Positions 38,801 to 51,400 of a DNA stretch of 64,000 bases are shown piece after piece. The position numbers and the translations under genes are program-made. The notes below the pieces were generated by a model, which was not told the origin of the DNA, searched no databases, and worked only from the letters and a program-made list of their open reading frames with translations. The stretch spans positions 8,311,001 to 8,375,000 of the forward strand of contig CM072807.1 in assembly GCA_037013495.1 (NCBI GenBank). The letters run 5' to 3'. How positions within the stretch are numbered: position 1 is the stretch's first letter; every line of letters starts with the position of its first letter. The DNA comes from Hippophae tibetana. Lineage: Eukaryota > Streptophyta > Magnoliopsida > Rosales > Elaeagnaceae.

Positions 38801-39535
38801 TTCATTTTCAAGCACTCCAAAAATATTGAAAAAAAATTCATTTAAACCATGTTATTTTTACCATAAGTAAATCACTAAGAAACCCTAGCACCATTTTCCT
38901 TTATTAGATTCTTTTTCAAAAATAATTTTTAAACTATTTTACCATATAACACATATCATAACTAATGTGAATCAAAATTTGTGTCATTAACACTCCTCTT
39001 ACTAGAAATTACTCATTAATCTGAGGGTTATTATAAGAGTAAGTACTTTGACACTTCTACTAATTTTATTGGTTGTTTTAATAAAGTAGTAGATAGTTGT
39101 ATTTTTCAAAAAAAAATATATATATTACATTTATCTTTCTCTTCATTTAACTATAATACAACATAAAAAAAGATTACCTTACCTTTAAGAAAGGTATATA
39201 GATATAATATATTTTTAAAACATATATTAGAAGTACTTTTCTTTTAAAAATGAGTACAATTTAGTCAAAAATAAATATAAAAAGATAAGTTTGATCAATT
39301 TGATTAAGTTTAATTAATGTAAAACATTAATGAATAATTTTATTAAAAAATATAAATTTATTAATTTGTTTTTAAATATATTTATTTTGAAAAAACTAAT
39401 AATGTATCCTTTTATAAAATAAGGTATTAATGATATATAATTTTGATATTAAATTATAACGTTGTAAAAAGCTAAATAAGCATATAAAACTTTTAAACCA
39501 TAAAATAAAAGGATAAATAATTTCTTGTTGTCATT
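35897..39535. other. AT-rich intergenic DNA, no gene seen
   Basis: Upstream flank of BCAT followed by low-complexity A/T-rich sequence with microsatellites such as an (AT)n run at 38045-38069. No coding remnant recognised. Confidence 0.5.
38045..38069. repeat. (AT)n microsatellite
   Basis: About 12 uninterrupted AT units. Similar runs stand at 43547-43572, 44586-44609 and 55711-55741. Confidence 0.9.
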
Positions 39536-40113
39536 CTAATCGGAACATACGAAGATAGTGGCTCCAAAGTCTTATACTCTTCATCAGTCAAGGGACGATT
39601 CCTCTCCTCGATATCTCACTTCCACCTCATTAAATTATACTGCTCCAGCGTAAGAGCTCCACGAAGATTAGTAGCACCTGGTGTTGGATAGCCCAAACAA
39701 CATCTCCAACAGGAGTCATGCCAGGTGTATAAACAGCAGCAGAAGTAGCTCCAGCCATAGGAGTCACACTGCCCATTATTGCCGGAGTCTCATCCCACCG
39801 AAAACGCTGATTTTTTGGAGTTTGTGCTACGGCCCAGCCAGTTTGGGTGTAGCATCCCAAGCTATCTAGACTGGAGTCACCCTAGCAGTTACAGAACCAG
39901 CTGGAGTGGGTTCTGAATCCACTAACCCTCTCGATGTGGGAGTCTCATCCCATCAATTCCTCCTCCCATAGATGGAGTAGCATCTGCAACTCTACCCGAG
40001 GTTGTATCCAATCGGCCTGGGGTTGTATCAGGAAAATCCCAATCATAACTCTTTGCCTTCTTGGCTGCACTAGGAGCAGTACCGTGATCATCCCGAACCT
40101 TGTCCCGCCTATT
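39536..40113 (-). pseudogene. SF3B1 (U2 snRNP SF3b155) gene fragment, decayed
   Basis: On the minus strand the frames give, in order, the N-terminal region of splicing factor 3B subunit 1: SAAKKAKSYDWDFPDTTPGR, GRVADATPSMGGG, then after frameshifts NQRFRWDETPAIMGSVTPMAG, AAVYTPGMTPVGDV, NLRGALTLEQYNLMRW (with a stop where Glu is expected), DIEERNRPLTDEE and SYVPIR. The genuine protein has a TP-rich N-terminus followed by a large HEAT-repeat domain. Only about 190 residues' worth is here, with several frameshifts and stops, and no HEAT domain follows. It ends abruptly at 39536. No splice signals interrupt the matching part, so retroposition is possible but unproven. Confidence 0.85.
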
Positions 40114-40599
40114 CTACTCTTATCTGGTTACAAATTGATTAAAAATAATACTGAATTTATTAGTAAAAATATTAGTTGTTTAATTTTCATGATAGTTGGT
40201 TTTTCTTATTATAAAAATTTAAACGAAAAATAAAAAAATTAGATAACTTAATTTTGATAAATAAAAAAATATTTATCATATGAAATAAAAACTTAAATTT
40301 ATAAATATGATTTTATTTGTTCATTATAAATCATCCTAAAAATAGAGAAAAACTTGTATGATAAGTTTTTTAGTAAAATAATTTTGTGTAAAAAAAGTTT
40401 AGATTTGTAATTACTCGTCTTTTAGGTACGTCAGAAAATTAATAAGAGTTTTTTTTTCATTTAGTTACTTCAAAAGAATTCACTGTCACTTCATAAGTTT
40501 GAAGTTCAGTTTTTAAAAAATAGATTAAAAAATCTAGACCATAGGACGTTTTTGTCATAGTCTCATACATTCGTTTAAACGAACTTGATTCTCCTTAAA

Positions 40600-42720
40600 A
40601 TTCACTTAAAAATGCATGTTAAACTAATGATTCATTCCTTGATTCCATTATCATGTTTTTGCGTATGTTTGAGATTTTTGACTCATGCATAAGAAAACGA
40701 TAAGTACTACTATTATGTGTATATCTAATGAAGATGTAATCCATCATTTTTGGACCTATTTTCGCCTTCTTAGGTATAGGTACGTCTACTTTAACAAGAC
40801 ACTCTAACAATCGTTAATATTTATAGGAAAATATCTTTTCTTTAAATAATTCATACGATGTCTTATGTGTCTTCTTCCAAAGTAGTTAGCTGATAAAATA
40901 GTTTTCACTAATAAGTTATGTGGTAACCCAGAACTTAATAGCTTTGTATTCATAATTTATTTCAAGTTATGATTCTTACGTTTAACAACTTCATTTTGCT
41001 AAGGTGAATATGGTGTTGTGGTTTCATTGATAACTCCACGTGGTGCACAAAATTCCCCAAACAATGCTTCATATTCACTATCATGATCACCACGCATTAC
41101 CTTGATATTCTTGTTGAGTTGATTTTCAACTTCTATTTTATAAAGAATTAATTTCTCTATAGTTTCATCTACGCTTTTAAGCAAATATACATAGCAATAT
41201 TTCATACTATCATCAACAAAAGTAATAAAATACTTATTACCATCTCTTATTTAAAGAAATTTGAAGTCACATAGATCACTATGGATTAATTCAAGGGATT
41301 CAGTGTTCCTTTCAATCGAATGAAACGATAACCTAGTCATTTTTGCCTCAACACAAGTCTCACACTTATGCTTTGAATCTATTTGGAATACGGGTAGGTG
41401 TTCCATATTAATTATTCTACATAATGTATCGTAATTAACATAACCTAGTCTACTATGCCACAAGTTGGAAGACTCAAGCAAATAAACAGATTAATCAATC
41501 TTATTAATATTCTTAGCTTTTACAGTCATTACATTGAGCCTAAATAGCTCATTAGATACATACCCTTTTACTCACAAACATTCTATTTTTGGTCAAAATG
41601 AATTTATCAGATTCAAACACTAACTGAAAATCATGCCTCTTTAACAATCAGTCAGAAATAAGATTCTTACAAATGTTTGGCACATAGAGTATATTTTTTT
41701 ATTGTAAGCTCCTTCTCATAGGTAATATTCAGTTTAACCTGGCCTTGCCCTTAAGTGGTTGATGTGGTAAAATTTCTCATGAAGAGCTTCCCTCAATCTT
41801 TCACTGGTTCAAAAGTAGTGAATAGCTCCTTATCTGAGTATACGAGCCTTGTTGCACCAGTATCAATCCACCACTTCTTTAGATTTGATCCCACCAAGTT
41901 CACCTCAAAAACGACTGCATATAAGTCAATATCAGAGATATCATGAGTGATGTCATCAACCATGTTTAACTCACATTTCTTATTTATTTATGAAAACTTA
42001 CAGTCTATGGCTTATGCCTTATCCTTTGATAATTAAAGCAAATCATTTTAAAGTTTCACTTCTTAAAAGTTACTTCACGAGATCCCAACTTAGACCATTT
42101 ACCCAACTTGTCCTTGTCCTATTTCTTATTATGTTTGAAACTTTTATCATGCTTTATCACATTAGCCTTTGATATTAATGAGATATATCCTCTTTTAGAA
42201 GAAGTCGTATTCTCTTCTTCCACTTTGAATCTTATGAACAATTCTTTAAAATACACTTTCCTTCGCTTATGTTTAAAGTAAGCTTTGAATCCTATCCATA
42301 AAGGAGTTAACTTTTCAATATTAGCTACAACTTGAAGGTTTTACTAAGTATTATTCCTTTATCATACATATCTATTAAGATGTCTTGAATTTCACGTACT
42401 TAATTGCATACAAGTTTAGAGTCAACCATCTTATAATTAAGAAAGCAACCAACAAAAAATTTCTTGATACCAATATTTTCAATTTCATACTTCTCGTCAA
42501 ATGATTCTCATAAGTCTTTAAGTCGTATTATTCTTATTGTACTCATTGTACAAGGAATCAGCTAGGTTATTTAGAACATAGTTCTAACATAGGTGCTTAA
42601 AATGCTTTCATGCTTTAAATGTACTAACAGACTAAAAATCTTATTCACGCTCAGATTTGTTGGAAGCTTCTTCAATTAAAAACCTTATTGTGATGAGATA
42701 AAACATATTCTTACTCCTTA
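40600..42720 (-). pseudogene. Decayed Ty1/copia fragment: gag traces to integrase
   Basis: Minus-strand frames read: 41251-41481 GAG-pre-integrase (LWHSRLGYVNYDTL, C-x2-C zinc finger CETC, LELIHSDLCDFK); 40999-41205 integrase core (KVMRGDHDSEYEALFGEFC, where the usual RSDRGGEY is degraded); 40619-40810 post-integrase region (CLVKVDVPIPKKAKIGPKM, SSTYRFLMHESKI). Weak gag/protease-like traces run to about 42720. Frames are broken throughout, and LTRs were not identified. A different copia lineage from the other three in this window, judging by the integrase sequence. Confidence 0.85.
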
Positions 42721-42997
42721 ATCTCTTGATGTTCAAGCCATTAGATTTCTATATTTTCTCAACAATAGAGTGATTATTTAAAAAAAAATTCTTTTTTTTC
42801 TTTCTAAAAATACACAATTAAGAACAAAGTCTTATAATCATATATAAAATATTTATGAAGTTATTAAAAAAAACAAAAAAATATTTATCTTAAAAAGTAA
42901 CAATAAAGACAAATAGTAATTAATTTTTTTATAAGAAATTATAATATTTTAAAAAATAATATAAAAAAATAAATGACAACAAAACTAAAATATTAAT

Positions 42998-43070
42998 CAC
43001 TTACCAACTAATACATTAATTTCACTTACCAACTAATACATTAATTTCACTTACAAACTAATACATTAAT
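42998..43070. repeat. 25-bp tandem repeat, three copies
   Basis: CACTTACCAACTAATACATT plus AATTT is repeated at 42998, 43023 and 43048 with one base change. Local tandem duplication in non-coding DNA. Confidence 0.95.
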
Positions 43071-43539
43071 GGAAAGAGAGAGAAAATGAAACAAAACTAA
43101 AAATTAAAATAATAATATTATTTATGTCAGAAAAGGAATATATAATAGAGACAGAACAGAGAAAAATAATAATAATACTTTATAATGTCAGAAAAGTAAT
43201 AAAGAATTAGCTGAAAAGAAAAATAATAATAATAATAACAATACCTAAAGTATCAAAATGAAGCAAAAAACAATTAAAATTAGATAAAGTGAAAGTACCA
43301 TAATATAAAGATCAGTAGTAATAAGAAATACAATTGAATAAATATAACAACAGTAATAGAAAAAAAGGTAAAAAGCAGTAACAAAGTTACAGAAAAATCA
43401 GTTTGCAAATTTTTTTAAAAAAATTAAGATTCTTAATGTCCTTGTCTTAAAAGGGGAGAAAAATTACATTAAATTTTTTGAAAATAATATAGATAAAAAA
43501 TTAAAAATATAATTATATTATTAAAATTAGAAATATAAA

Positions 43540-43578
<39 letters not shown>

Positions 43579-46430
43579 ATATAAAATTTAAATAGAATAA
43601 ATGATTCAAAAACCATATGTCTCGACTATGCTACTAATATAAAATGTAAATATTATCGAAATAAAATAGTATTATTTTTCCCAAATTTATTTTTGCTCTT
43701 TTTTCAATTATCCAAGGGTCATTGCTGATATGATATTTTTCCAATAATACGTGGTTTTAAAATTGTAAGTTTGATTTTGCCAAAGACGTGTATATATCTT
43801 TTCTAGGTATAAAATAAATATTATAACTTAAAAGGTTAAAACATGCAATGAATGATCCGTTTGTATAAGGTTATCTTAGAAATGATTTCAAAGGAATTGA
43901 TTTTAAATAAAGTAGTTGGTTAAAAGTGGTTTTTAAGAGAAATATTTAGCAGTTTGAGATGAAAATATCATATATAATTTTGAGTAACATTTTAATAATT
44001 ATTTTTGAAAATGAACATGTATACAAAACTATTCTCTCAAAACTAAGTATTACTTATTTTTCTTAAAAGTATTAATAATGCTCAAAATTATAGAATCACT
44101 TCTCTTTAGAAATATCAAACATCTTAAGAAAAGTTTAACTATTAAAAATCACACATATAAAGTTAAATTCATAACCTCTTTTAGGACATAACATCTTAAG
44201 AAAAACTACTAGGACATAGCCTTTTCTAAAAATATATAGGCAAATTATACTCACACCTTACATATAACTTTAAATTCATACCCTAATAATTTAATCTTTA
44301 AATTAATTAAAAATAATGTGTTACTAATGAGACACATCTCAATTCTCTTTGAGTTGAAAAAACAACATTAATCATCAACATTTCACCACCAACTTACCAA
44401 CACGACCTCTAATATTAACCCAAATCATATAATCATTTAAACATTATACTCCTTACTTATTTTAAAATGAAAAATTTAGACACCAAAAATTATTTAAAAC
44501 AATTAAGAATCAAGATATGTAGACCATGGGTGTACAAATAATACATGTTGGATTAAGTATATCAAATATACTTACGATGTTCAAATATATATATATATAT
44601 ATATATATCTCAAAAATATATATGGTTCAGCACACCTATATGAACATTGTAGTATGTCCAACATACATGTTTGAACATTATGTATATGTTAAGTACAACT
44701 AATCGACATTATTATTTATCTAATGTATATATTTTTGGGAGGAAAAAAGGTAAAAGTTTAAAAGTTTTTGAATACTTTTATTGATTCATCATTGTATTGA
44801 ATTTTTTTTCATTTTAAAATAAGAAATATTATAATTAAATAATTATATAATATGTGTTAATATTAGAGGTTATGTTTGTAACTTATTTGAGGTTGTGGTG
44901 ATAATGAGGTAAAACGTTGATGTTTAGTATTTTTTTTCTCATCTTTAAAAGTGGGATGTATTTAGTGAATAATAATAAATCCTTTTCTCTTTATTATATT
45001 TTAATTATTTTCATAATTTATGTTATTTGGAGTATGTATTTAGTGTTAGATGTGGGATGTAAAGAGAATTAGCCGAATATCCGTAATGTTTGAAGAGCCC
45101 AACGGGCAAGCAAGACACTGCACATCTAATTTGTATCGTGTGATACTTTAAGCCCAACTAAACCCGTTAAGTTGGCCCGGAACATTATAATTTCACAAAT
45201 TCTCTAATAGTATATTCTTAATATGTAAAATCACGGAAGAAAAATTATATTTATTAATTAATATAGATATTTAATTATAGATCAAAAAATAAATAAATTT
45301 TATTACTCTAATAAATAATTAACTAACATACTTGTGTTATAAAAACATACTATTAAAGTTATATAATTGAGTGCTGGCACTTCCGGGCCCAATATTCATA
45401 CAACTCGATTCATCACACTAAATTAAAATTATATAATCATAATTAATATAATAAATAATTATTAATTAAAATAATATGATTCATTTTTAAATTTAGAATT
45501 AACTCACATATGTAATAAATAAATTTTTTCAATAAAAAATTAAAAAAATAATATATATTTCAAATTTAAACAAATAATGTAGAGAAATATTATGAATAAA
45601 TATAATCAAATTTATTAAATTGTATCAAATAAGAGACTATTATATTAATTAATACGATAAATATTTATGATATATAGTTTGAAAAACTATGATTATTAGT
45701 TTAGATTATTTTGTACGTAAATTAGTAATTATTTTTATTAAAATAGCATAAAATTTAAAAATATGCGAGAAATATAAAATATAAAGTCAACTTTGTGTTT
45801 GTGCAAGGAATACAGGCAATATATTAGGTGTTTCGGGAATTTTGTCAAACTTAATGTCTTAATCAATCTTTTTTTTTTTTTGTTATTGTGAATTGTATTA
45901 TATTAAAACATACCTAACGTTTGACCAATTTCATACACAATATATTTTTTTAATTTATCTTGTTAGTTAATTATACAAAATATTTCCATCACATTTCAAT
46001 AAAATTATTAAAATATTAATATTTATTTATATTATTTAGATGAAAAGCTAAAAAAAAATTATTTTTTCTTTTAGCGGGAAGAATTGAATTTATCCTTTAG
46101 CAAAAAAAAAAAAAAAAATTCAATAAAAATCAAAAGGTTATTTTAGGTTAAAAATTAATTATTATTTAAAAATGATAAAAATTATATTAATATTTAAATT
46201 AGAGTAATAAATTAACATAAATTTTTAATAACATTATAAATTTGAGGTATGAAAATTTCTTAGATACTAAGTATACTACTCAATACTATTTAGACATATT
46301 TATTATGTTAAATTTACTCCAAATCTACACAATATATTTAGATGTTTAAGCATTTTCATTAATATTATATAATATTAATTTTTAAAATATTAATACATTA
46401 ATTGAATACCTAATACCGATCCCGATTATT
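43071..46430. other. AT-rich intergenic DNA with microsatellites, no gene seen
   Basis: Contains (AT)n runs at 43547-43572 and 44586-44609. A short less AT-rich patch (about 45060-45190, with GCCCAACGGGC and GGCCCGG) has no recognisable coding sense. Confidence 0.5.
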
Positions 46431-46433
46431 AGT

Positions 46434-46448
46434 GTTGACAAAGTCAAC
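46434..46448. promoter_or_regulatory. Palindromic W-box pair upstream of PR-1
   Basis: GTTGACAAAGTCAAC holds two TTGAC cores facing each other, about 760 bases before the PR-1 start codon. TTGAC is the core of the WRKY-factor W-box, and WRKY factors control PR-1 genes in known plants. Function here is inference. Confidence 0.45.
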
Positions 46449-47131
46449 CCAATCTAGCGCCACTTCACAGCTTCCTTGTTTGTTTATTATTTATTAGTTT
46501 TGTTCGACGCTAATAAAGATCATATTATTTACTAGTAAATTAGAATAATAAATGTGATTCTCTTACTATTAATCTAATACTCAACCTCATTTGGTTAAAG
46601 TGAGATCTGTTTGATATAATAAATAATATTATCCCAAATATTTTTTCCATAATAATATATATTTTTTTTATTATTTTCATATAATTAATTATAAGTTAAT
46701 ATTATTATTATCAAGTAAAATTATTAAAAAATATATAAAATAATAACACTCGTAAAACTTATAACAATAAAAATAACATATTAATAATATTAAACATAAT
46801 TTAATCGAATGAGTTTAAACAATTGTAATTCAATTTGAACCGTATTAATAATAAAAATATATGAGTTGAATGTAAATAATGTTATTTTTATCATTATAAA
46901 TTTTAAAAATATTATTTTTATTATTTTTTAAACTTATTATTAATAAAATAATCCTTGGGCATGTACATTGCTGCAGCCGGCATATTTTACTCTTTCTCTT
47001 TTGTTTTTATTTTATCAGTTAGCCGCCTCTGTGCCTAACACGGTAACACCCACTATGAATTTTTTTTTATTAATCTTAATAAATCTATATCATCCAATTA
47101 AATTTTTTTAATTTGTACGATATATCCTTTT

Positions 47132-47142
47132 ATCTATATATA
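47132..47142 (+). promoter_or_regulatory. TATA box of the PR-1 gene
   Basis: TCTATATATAA stands about 70 bases before the start codon, followed by an A-rich leader (ATGAATTAAACACCAAAATG), a standard layout for a strongly inducible plant gene. A small upstream ATG at about 47191 is out of the way of the main frame. Confidence 0.6.
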
Positions 47143-47207
47143 ACACAAGGACATGGCCTATTTTCTTCACATCTCACTCGTTAGCTTCTTATGAATTAAA
47201 CACCAAA

Positions 47208-47747
47208 ATGAGCACAAGTAGGATCATCTTTGCTACACTAGCCCTCATTTACTTTCTTAGCTTGAGCATATGTAAAGCACAAAACGCTCCACAAGACTAC
47301 CTTAGAGCTCACAATGCAGCTCGTGCTCAAGTTCGTGTTGGTCCTATGAGATGGGATGCAAAAGTGGCAGCTTATGCTCAAAATTACGCCAATAAGCGCA
47401 AGGGTGATTGCAGGCTGGTGCACTCTGGTGGGCCATATGGTGAGAACCTTGCTTGGAGTAGTGGCGATATGAGTGTCGCTAGTGCTGTAAAAATGTGGGT
47501 TGATGAGAAGCGTTTCTATAACTACCAATCTAATTCATGTGTTGGTGGCGTGTGTGGACACTATACTCAAGTGGTTTGGCGCAAGTCGGTTCGGCTCGGT
47601 TGTGCTAGGTTAAGATGTAACACTGGAGGCACTTTTATTATATGTAATTATGATCCCCCAGGCAACTATGCTGGCCAAAGACCTTATTCTGATCTCGATC
47701 TTGATCTTGATCTTGATCTTGCTGAGGGTTATTCATCATCTACTTAA
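47208..47747 (+). CDS. PR1: PR-1 (pathogenesis-related protein 1), CAP/SCP domain, with Asp-Leu tail
   Basis: Intronless, 179 residues. A signal peptide (residues 1-24, ending CKA) precedes [18 protein letters not shown], the start of the CAP domain. The CAP signature follows: [31 protein letters not shown] and [18 protein letters not shown]. Six cysteines fit the three conserved disulfides. PR-1 proteins are secreted, bind sterols and accumulate in salicylate-dependent defence. The family normally ends at the PY of the CAPE peptide motif (about 160 residues); here 19 residues follow, S-(DL)5-AEGYSSST, coded by a GATCTT hexamer repeat. Otherwise the gene looks intact. Confidence 0.95.
   Translation: MSTSRIIFATLALIYFLSLSICKAQNAPQDYLRAHNAARAQVRVGPMRWDAKVAAYAQNYANKRKGDCRLVHSGGPYGENLAWSSGDMSVASAVKMWVDEKRFYNYQSNSCVGGVCGHYTQVVWRKSVRLGCARLRCNTGGTFIICNYDPPGNYAGQRPYSDLDLDLDLDLAEGYSSST
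47691..47720 (+). repeat. Coding hexanucleotide repeat (GATCTT)5 in PR-1
   Basis: Five tandem GAT-CTY units encode (Asp-Leu)5 immediately after the CAPE-type PY residues. One unit is GATCTC. Confidence 0.97.
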
Positions 47748-48249
47748 TTAAACTTTATTATGTTATATATATATATATAAATAAAACATAAATGTTTCTA
47801 ATTTTTTATACTATTATATCATTACGGTTGAGATTTAAATGATTAATTTTGGTTCTTAATTTTACTATAAATCAAAACCGTTAAAATATAACTGTGTAAT
47901 AAATTATGTAATATATTATAACCGTTTATCTTGTTATATAGTTCAATAAAGAGATAGAGAAATCAAGCTAGCTGGCTTGCTCACTCATCAACATACATCA
48001 CTATGTTTAGCTTTTATGAAAGAATAAAACAGTACTTTTACTTGCATGCAGTATGTATTTGTGGAAGATTTAATTTTTATTTTGTGCAAGGTATGTTCTA
48101 GCTACTTTTCTACGAACTTGATATGTAGTTTTTATTTCTCAAATAATATTATCGAAAATGAAAAAATTAACTCCACTAAAATTTGTGAAGATGTGACTCG
48201 AACTCGAACTCGAACGGGGTTTTGTCTATAAGAACCATTTCACACACAA

Positions 48250-49465
48250 TAGTTTAAAAATTAGCATAATTAATATTTAAAAAAGAAATAGTCAAGATCT
48301 TACCTTAAATTTGAAAGCAAAATTTTTAATCAATTTTATTTAAAAAAAAGATATATTAACTCTATTTTATAAAACATAATTATTATAAACATAAAAAATA
48401 TTATCATCTTATAAATTTATAATTAATTTTAAATACATAAAAAAAATTATCATATCATATATTAAAAAAATTATTTTAAAAAATAAAAAATAATTTATTT
48501 TAAAATAAAATAAATATAAATTTATACATATATTGAAAATAATATGCTAAATATTTTGATAATTCCTAAATAATATAATACATTCTTCTTCTTATTATTA
48601 TTATTAAATATAATTATAATTATATTTAATAAATAATTATAATATTAATTATAATTATATTTAATAAATAATTATAATATTAATTATAATTATGATATAA
48701 AAATAATATTCATAAAATAATTAAATTATTAAAAAAAATTGTGAAACCTCTATATCCAATTTTTTACAAGATACAATACAAATATAGAACATTATATCAC
48801 AAATTTTGTGAGAAAATATTATATAATATAATATTATTATAATTATTTTTATTATTATAATTATTTTTATTATTAATATAATAAAATATATAAATTATAT
48901 TGAATTAATTATATTTTAATACTTAAATATAATTATTGTTAATAAATATTTGTTATCTTAGTAATAATTAAAATTATAATAATATTAGAGATATTTGTTA
49001 CAATGTAATCTATTTTTTAATTTTTTTAATCTTAAATAATTTATTTTTTAAAAATGTCAATAATTTTTATAAAAAAATATTGTAACTATTTAGTAAAGTT
49101 TTTAATAATTTAAAATTTTATAATTTATTATTATTATTATTTTAATTTATTTTATAATAAAATTTTGATAAGTTATTTGTTATAAAAAAGTAAATATTTT
49201 TTATTATATAAATATAAATTATTTTATTATTTTTTATTTATAATAAAAATAAAAATAAATTATTATTTATTAAAAATTAATGAATGATTATATTTTAAGA
49301 AAATAGGGTGTTGAGAATTAGGGAAAGAGAGAGAAAAAAAGATAAAAATATTTTTTTATTAGAAATATGGGTTTTGTAATGAGTGGAATGAAGAGTTAGA
49401 AAAGGACAAAAAAAATTGTTTAATGGGTTATGATTTGCCCATTTTTAAACTAAAACTTAATATAA
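48250..49465 (-). repeat. Dispersed AT-rich repeat, copy B (inverted relative to copy A)
   Basis: The reverse complement follows copy A (20741-21546) from the AAGTTTTAGTTTAAAAAT end to CTTTCAAATTTAAGGT and TTTTTAAACTATT. It is longer because of extra internal AT-rich units, including a doubled ATTATTTATTAAATATAATTATAATT block. Similar strings, AATTTGTGAAGATG-GACTCGAACTC, stand outside each end (48181-48206 and 49528-49555). No coding capacity. Confidence 0.65.
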
Positions 49466-49559
49466 TCTTTTTTTAAAAATATTGAATGGGATATGCATAT
49501 TATAGATAAAAATCCAACTCGAACACACAAATTTGTGAAGATGAGACTCGAACTCAAAC

Positions 49560-51400
49560 ACACATATCTAAAATATATGTGTGTGTGTGTGGTACCATTG
49601 GTTAACAAAATCAAATAAAAGAGAGCTAAAAGTAGAATATAACACTTAAAACTAACTAATTTCATACATGTTTATAAGAATAATATTAGTCACCGTAAAT
49701 TAATTTATTTTAGTAAATATAAGTGTTTTAACATTAAAAAAATTCCTTTAAATTAATGTCCATAAAAAAAATTGAATATAAAAAATATTAAAAAAAAACT
49801 AGCTCATGCAATTTAGTATTCTTTCATCAGAGGAAAATATATAAAAAAGGAAACAACAAAATAAATATTGATCATTGTTAGAAAAAAAAATAATACTTTC
49901 AAAATTTAATTAATTAATATTTAATATTAAACATGTGAAAATGAACGTAGTTAAATTTTAACAACGTTTAATATAAAATAATATACCATACATTTATTTA
50001 TTTTTGAAAATATATGAGTCAAACATAAATGATGATGTTTTTATAGTGATAAATTTTAAGTGTTTTGTTTTTATACATGGGTGAGGTGACATAGAAGTTT
50101 TTTAGATTATATTATTGAATGTTTAGTCCCTTAGATTAGAAACATTATTATTTAATCCTTTATATTTGTAAAAATACTCTATTAATGATCAATTATATTA
50201 TTTGAATAATTTTTCTCCTAAACATTAGTATTTTTCTATTAAATGATTGAAATACAATTAAAATACATATCTTTAACAATAATAAAAATAAAATTTAATA
50301 TAAAATTATTTAAGAAAAATAATAAATAATAAAATTAAAAAAAAAACTTATCTAAATATATATTTTAGATTTTAATAAAAATTAAAAATTAATAAAATAT
50401 TAAAATAAAACAGTGACAATTAAAAATATTAAAAATATATCGTTCAATATTAAAAATATAAAAATAATGACAATTAAAAATATTAGTCGTGATTTTATCA
50501 TTCATATTTTAATGGTTCAATAATTTGTTAAAAAAAATATTTTAATAAAAAATTATTAAAATAATATAATTTTTTTAATCGATAATTTTAACAAAACTAA
50601 GTTATTAAATAATACCATTTTTTATATTTTAATGAACTAAATGGCGCAAATAATCTATATATTTTTACAATATTTTTCTCTTTTTATATTGTTTTTCAAT
50701 TTTCTTTTGAAATGATGTTATGCAAGCATACATCTAATTTATTTAGTGAGAAATACAAAGAAATGTTTTCCATGTTATGCAATAATCTTAACTAAACAAT
50801 AAATTTGGATTACTATTGATGTCGATATCATAGCTGATAAGATCATGTATGCATTCTATAATAAATTATCATTCAAGAAGATAAGGTTGTAGAAAAAGAG
50901 GTACGTTTGCCTACCTGCTTTTAAGCGGATAAATCGAATAATATTCAAACATTTAAAAAGTACGTAAACTTCATTTTTAAAAATTATTTAAAATATTAAG
51001 CGGATAAATCAAATAATATTCAAATATTGCAAATATTGTGTAAACTTCATTTTTGGAAATTACTTAAAATATTAAGAATATTAAAGACCTGTTTAGCCAG
51101 ATAACATAAAAATTGTTTTTAAAATAAGTTGTAACTATTTTCAGATAAATTTTAGAGTAATAATAGCAATTTTTATTAATATCATAATAGAAATTTATTT
51201 AAAAATAATCAAGTATTAAATCATTATTTTATACACAGCCATGAATTCAAGTAACTTATTTATTATTTTATTATTATTGAGGAAAATATATATATATTTT
51301 TTTATTAAATTTTTAACATTTATATTTTAAATTTTAAATTCGAAACTACTATCTTATATTACATTATATATGTCTTTAAAAAAGAATATAATTACCAAAC
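49560..51400. other. AT-rich intergenic DNA, no gene seen
   Basis: Nothing recognised; short open frames have no domain. Confidence 0.5.

Noticed and set aside
39681-40233. Plus-strand open frames of 62 and 99 residues
   Set aside because: Antisense shadows of the SF3B1 fragment and its flank.
41755-42172. Plus-strand open frames over the reverse-strand copia fragment
   Set aside because: No domain; antisense to gag/protease traces.
42998-43070. CRISPR-like array
   Set aside because: Units are head-to-tail with no spacers, and the genome is plant nuclear DNA.
47238-47528. 96-residue minus-strand frame inside PR-1
   Set aside because: Shadow of the PR-1 coding sequence.
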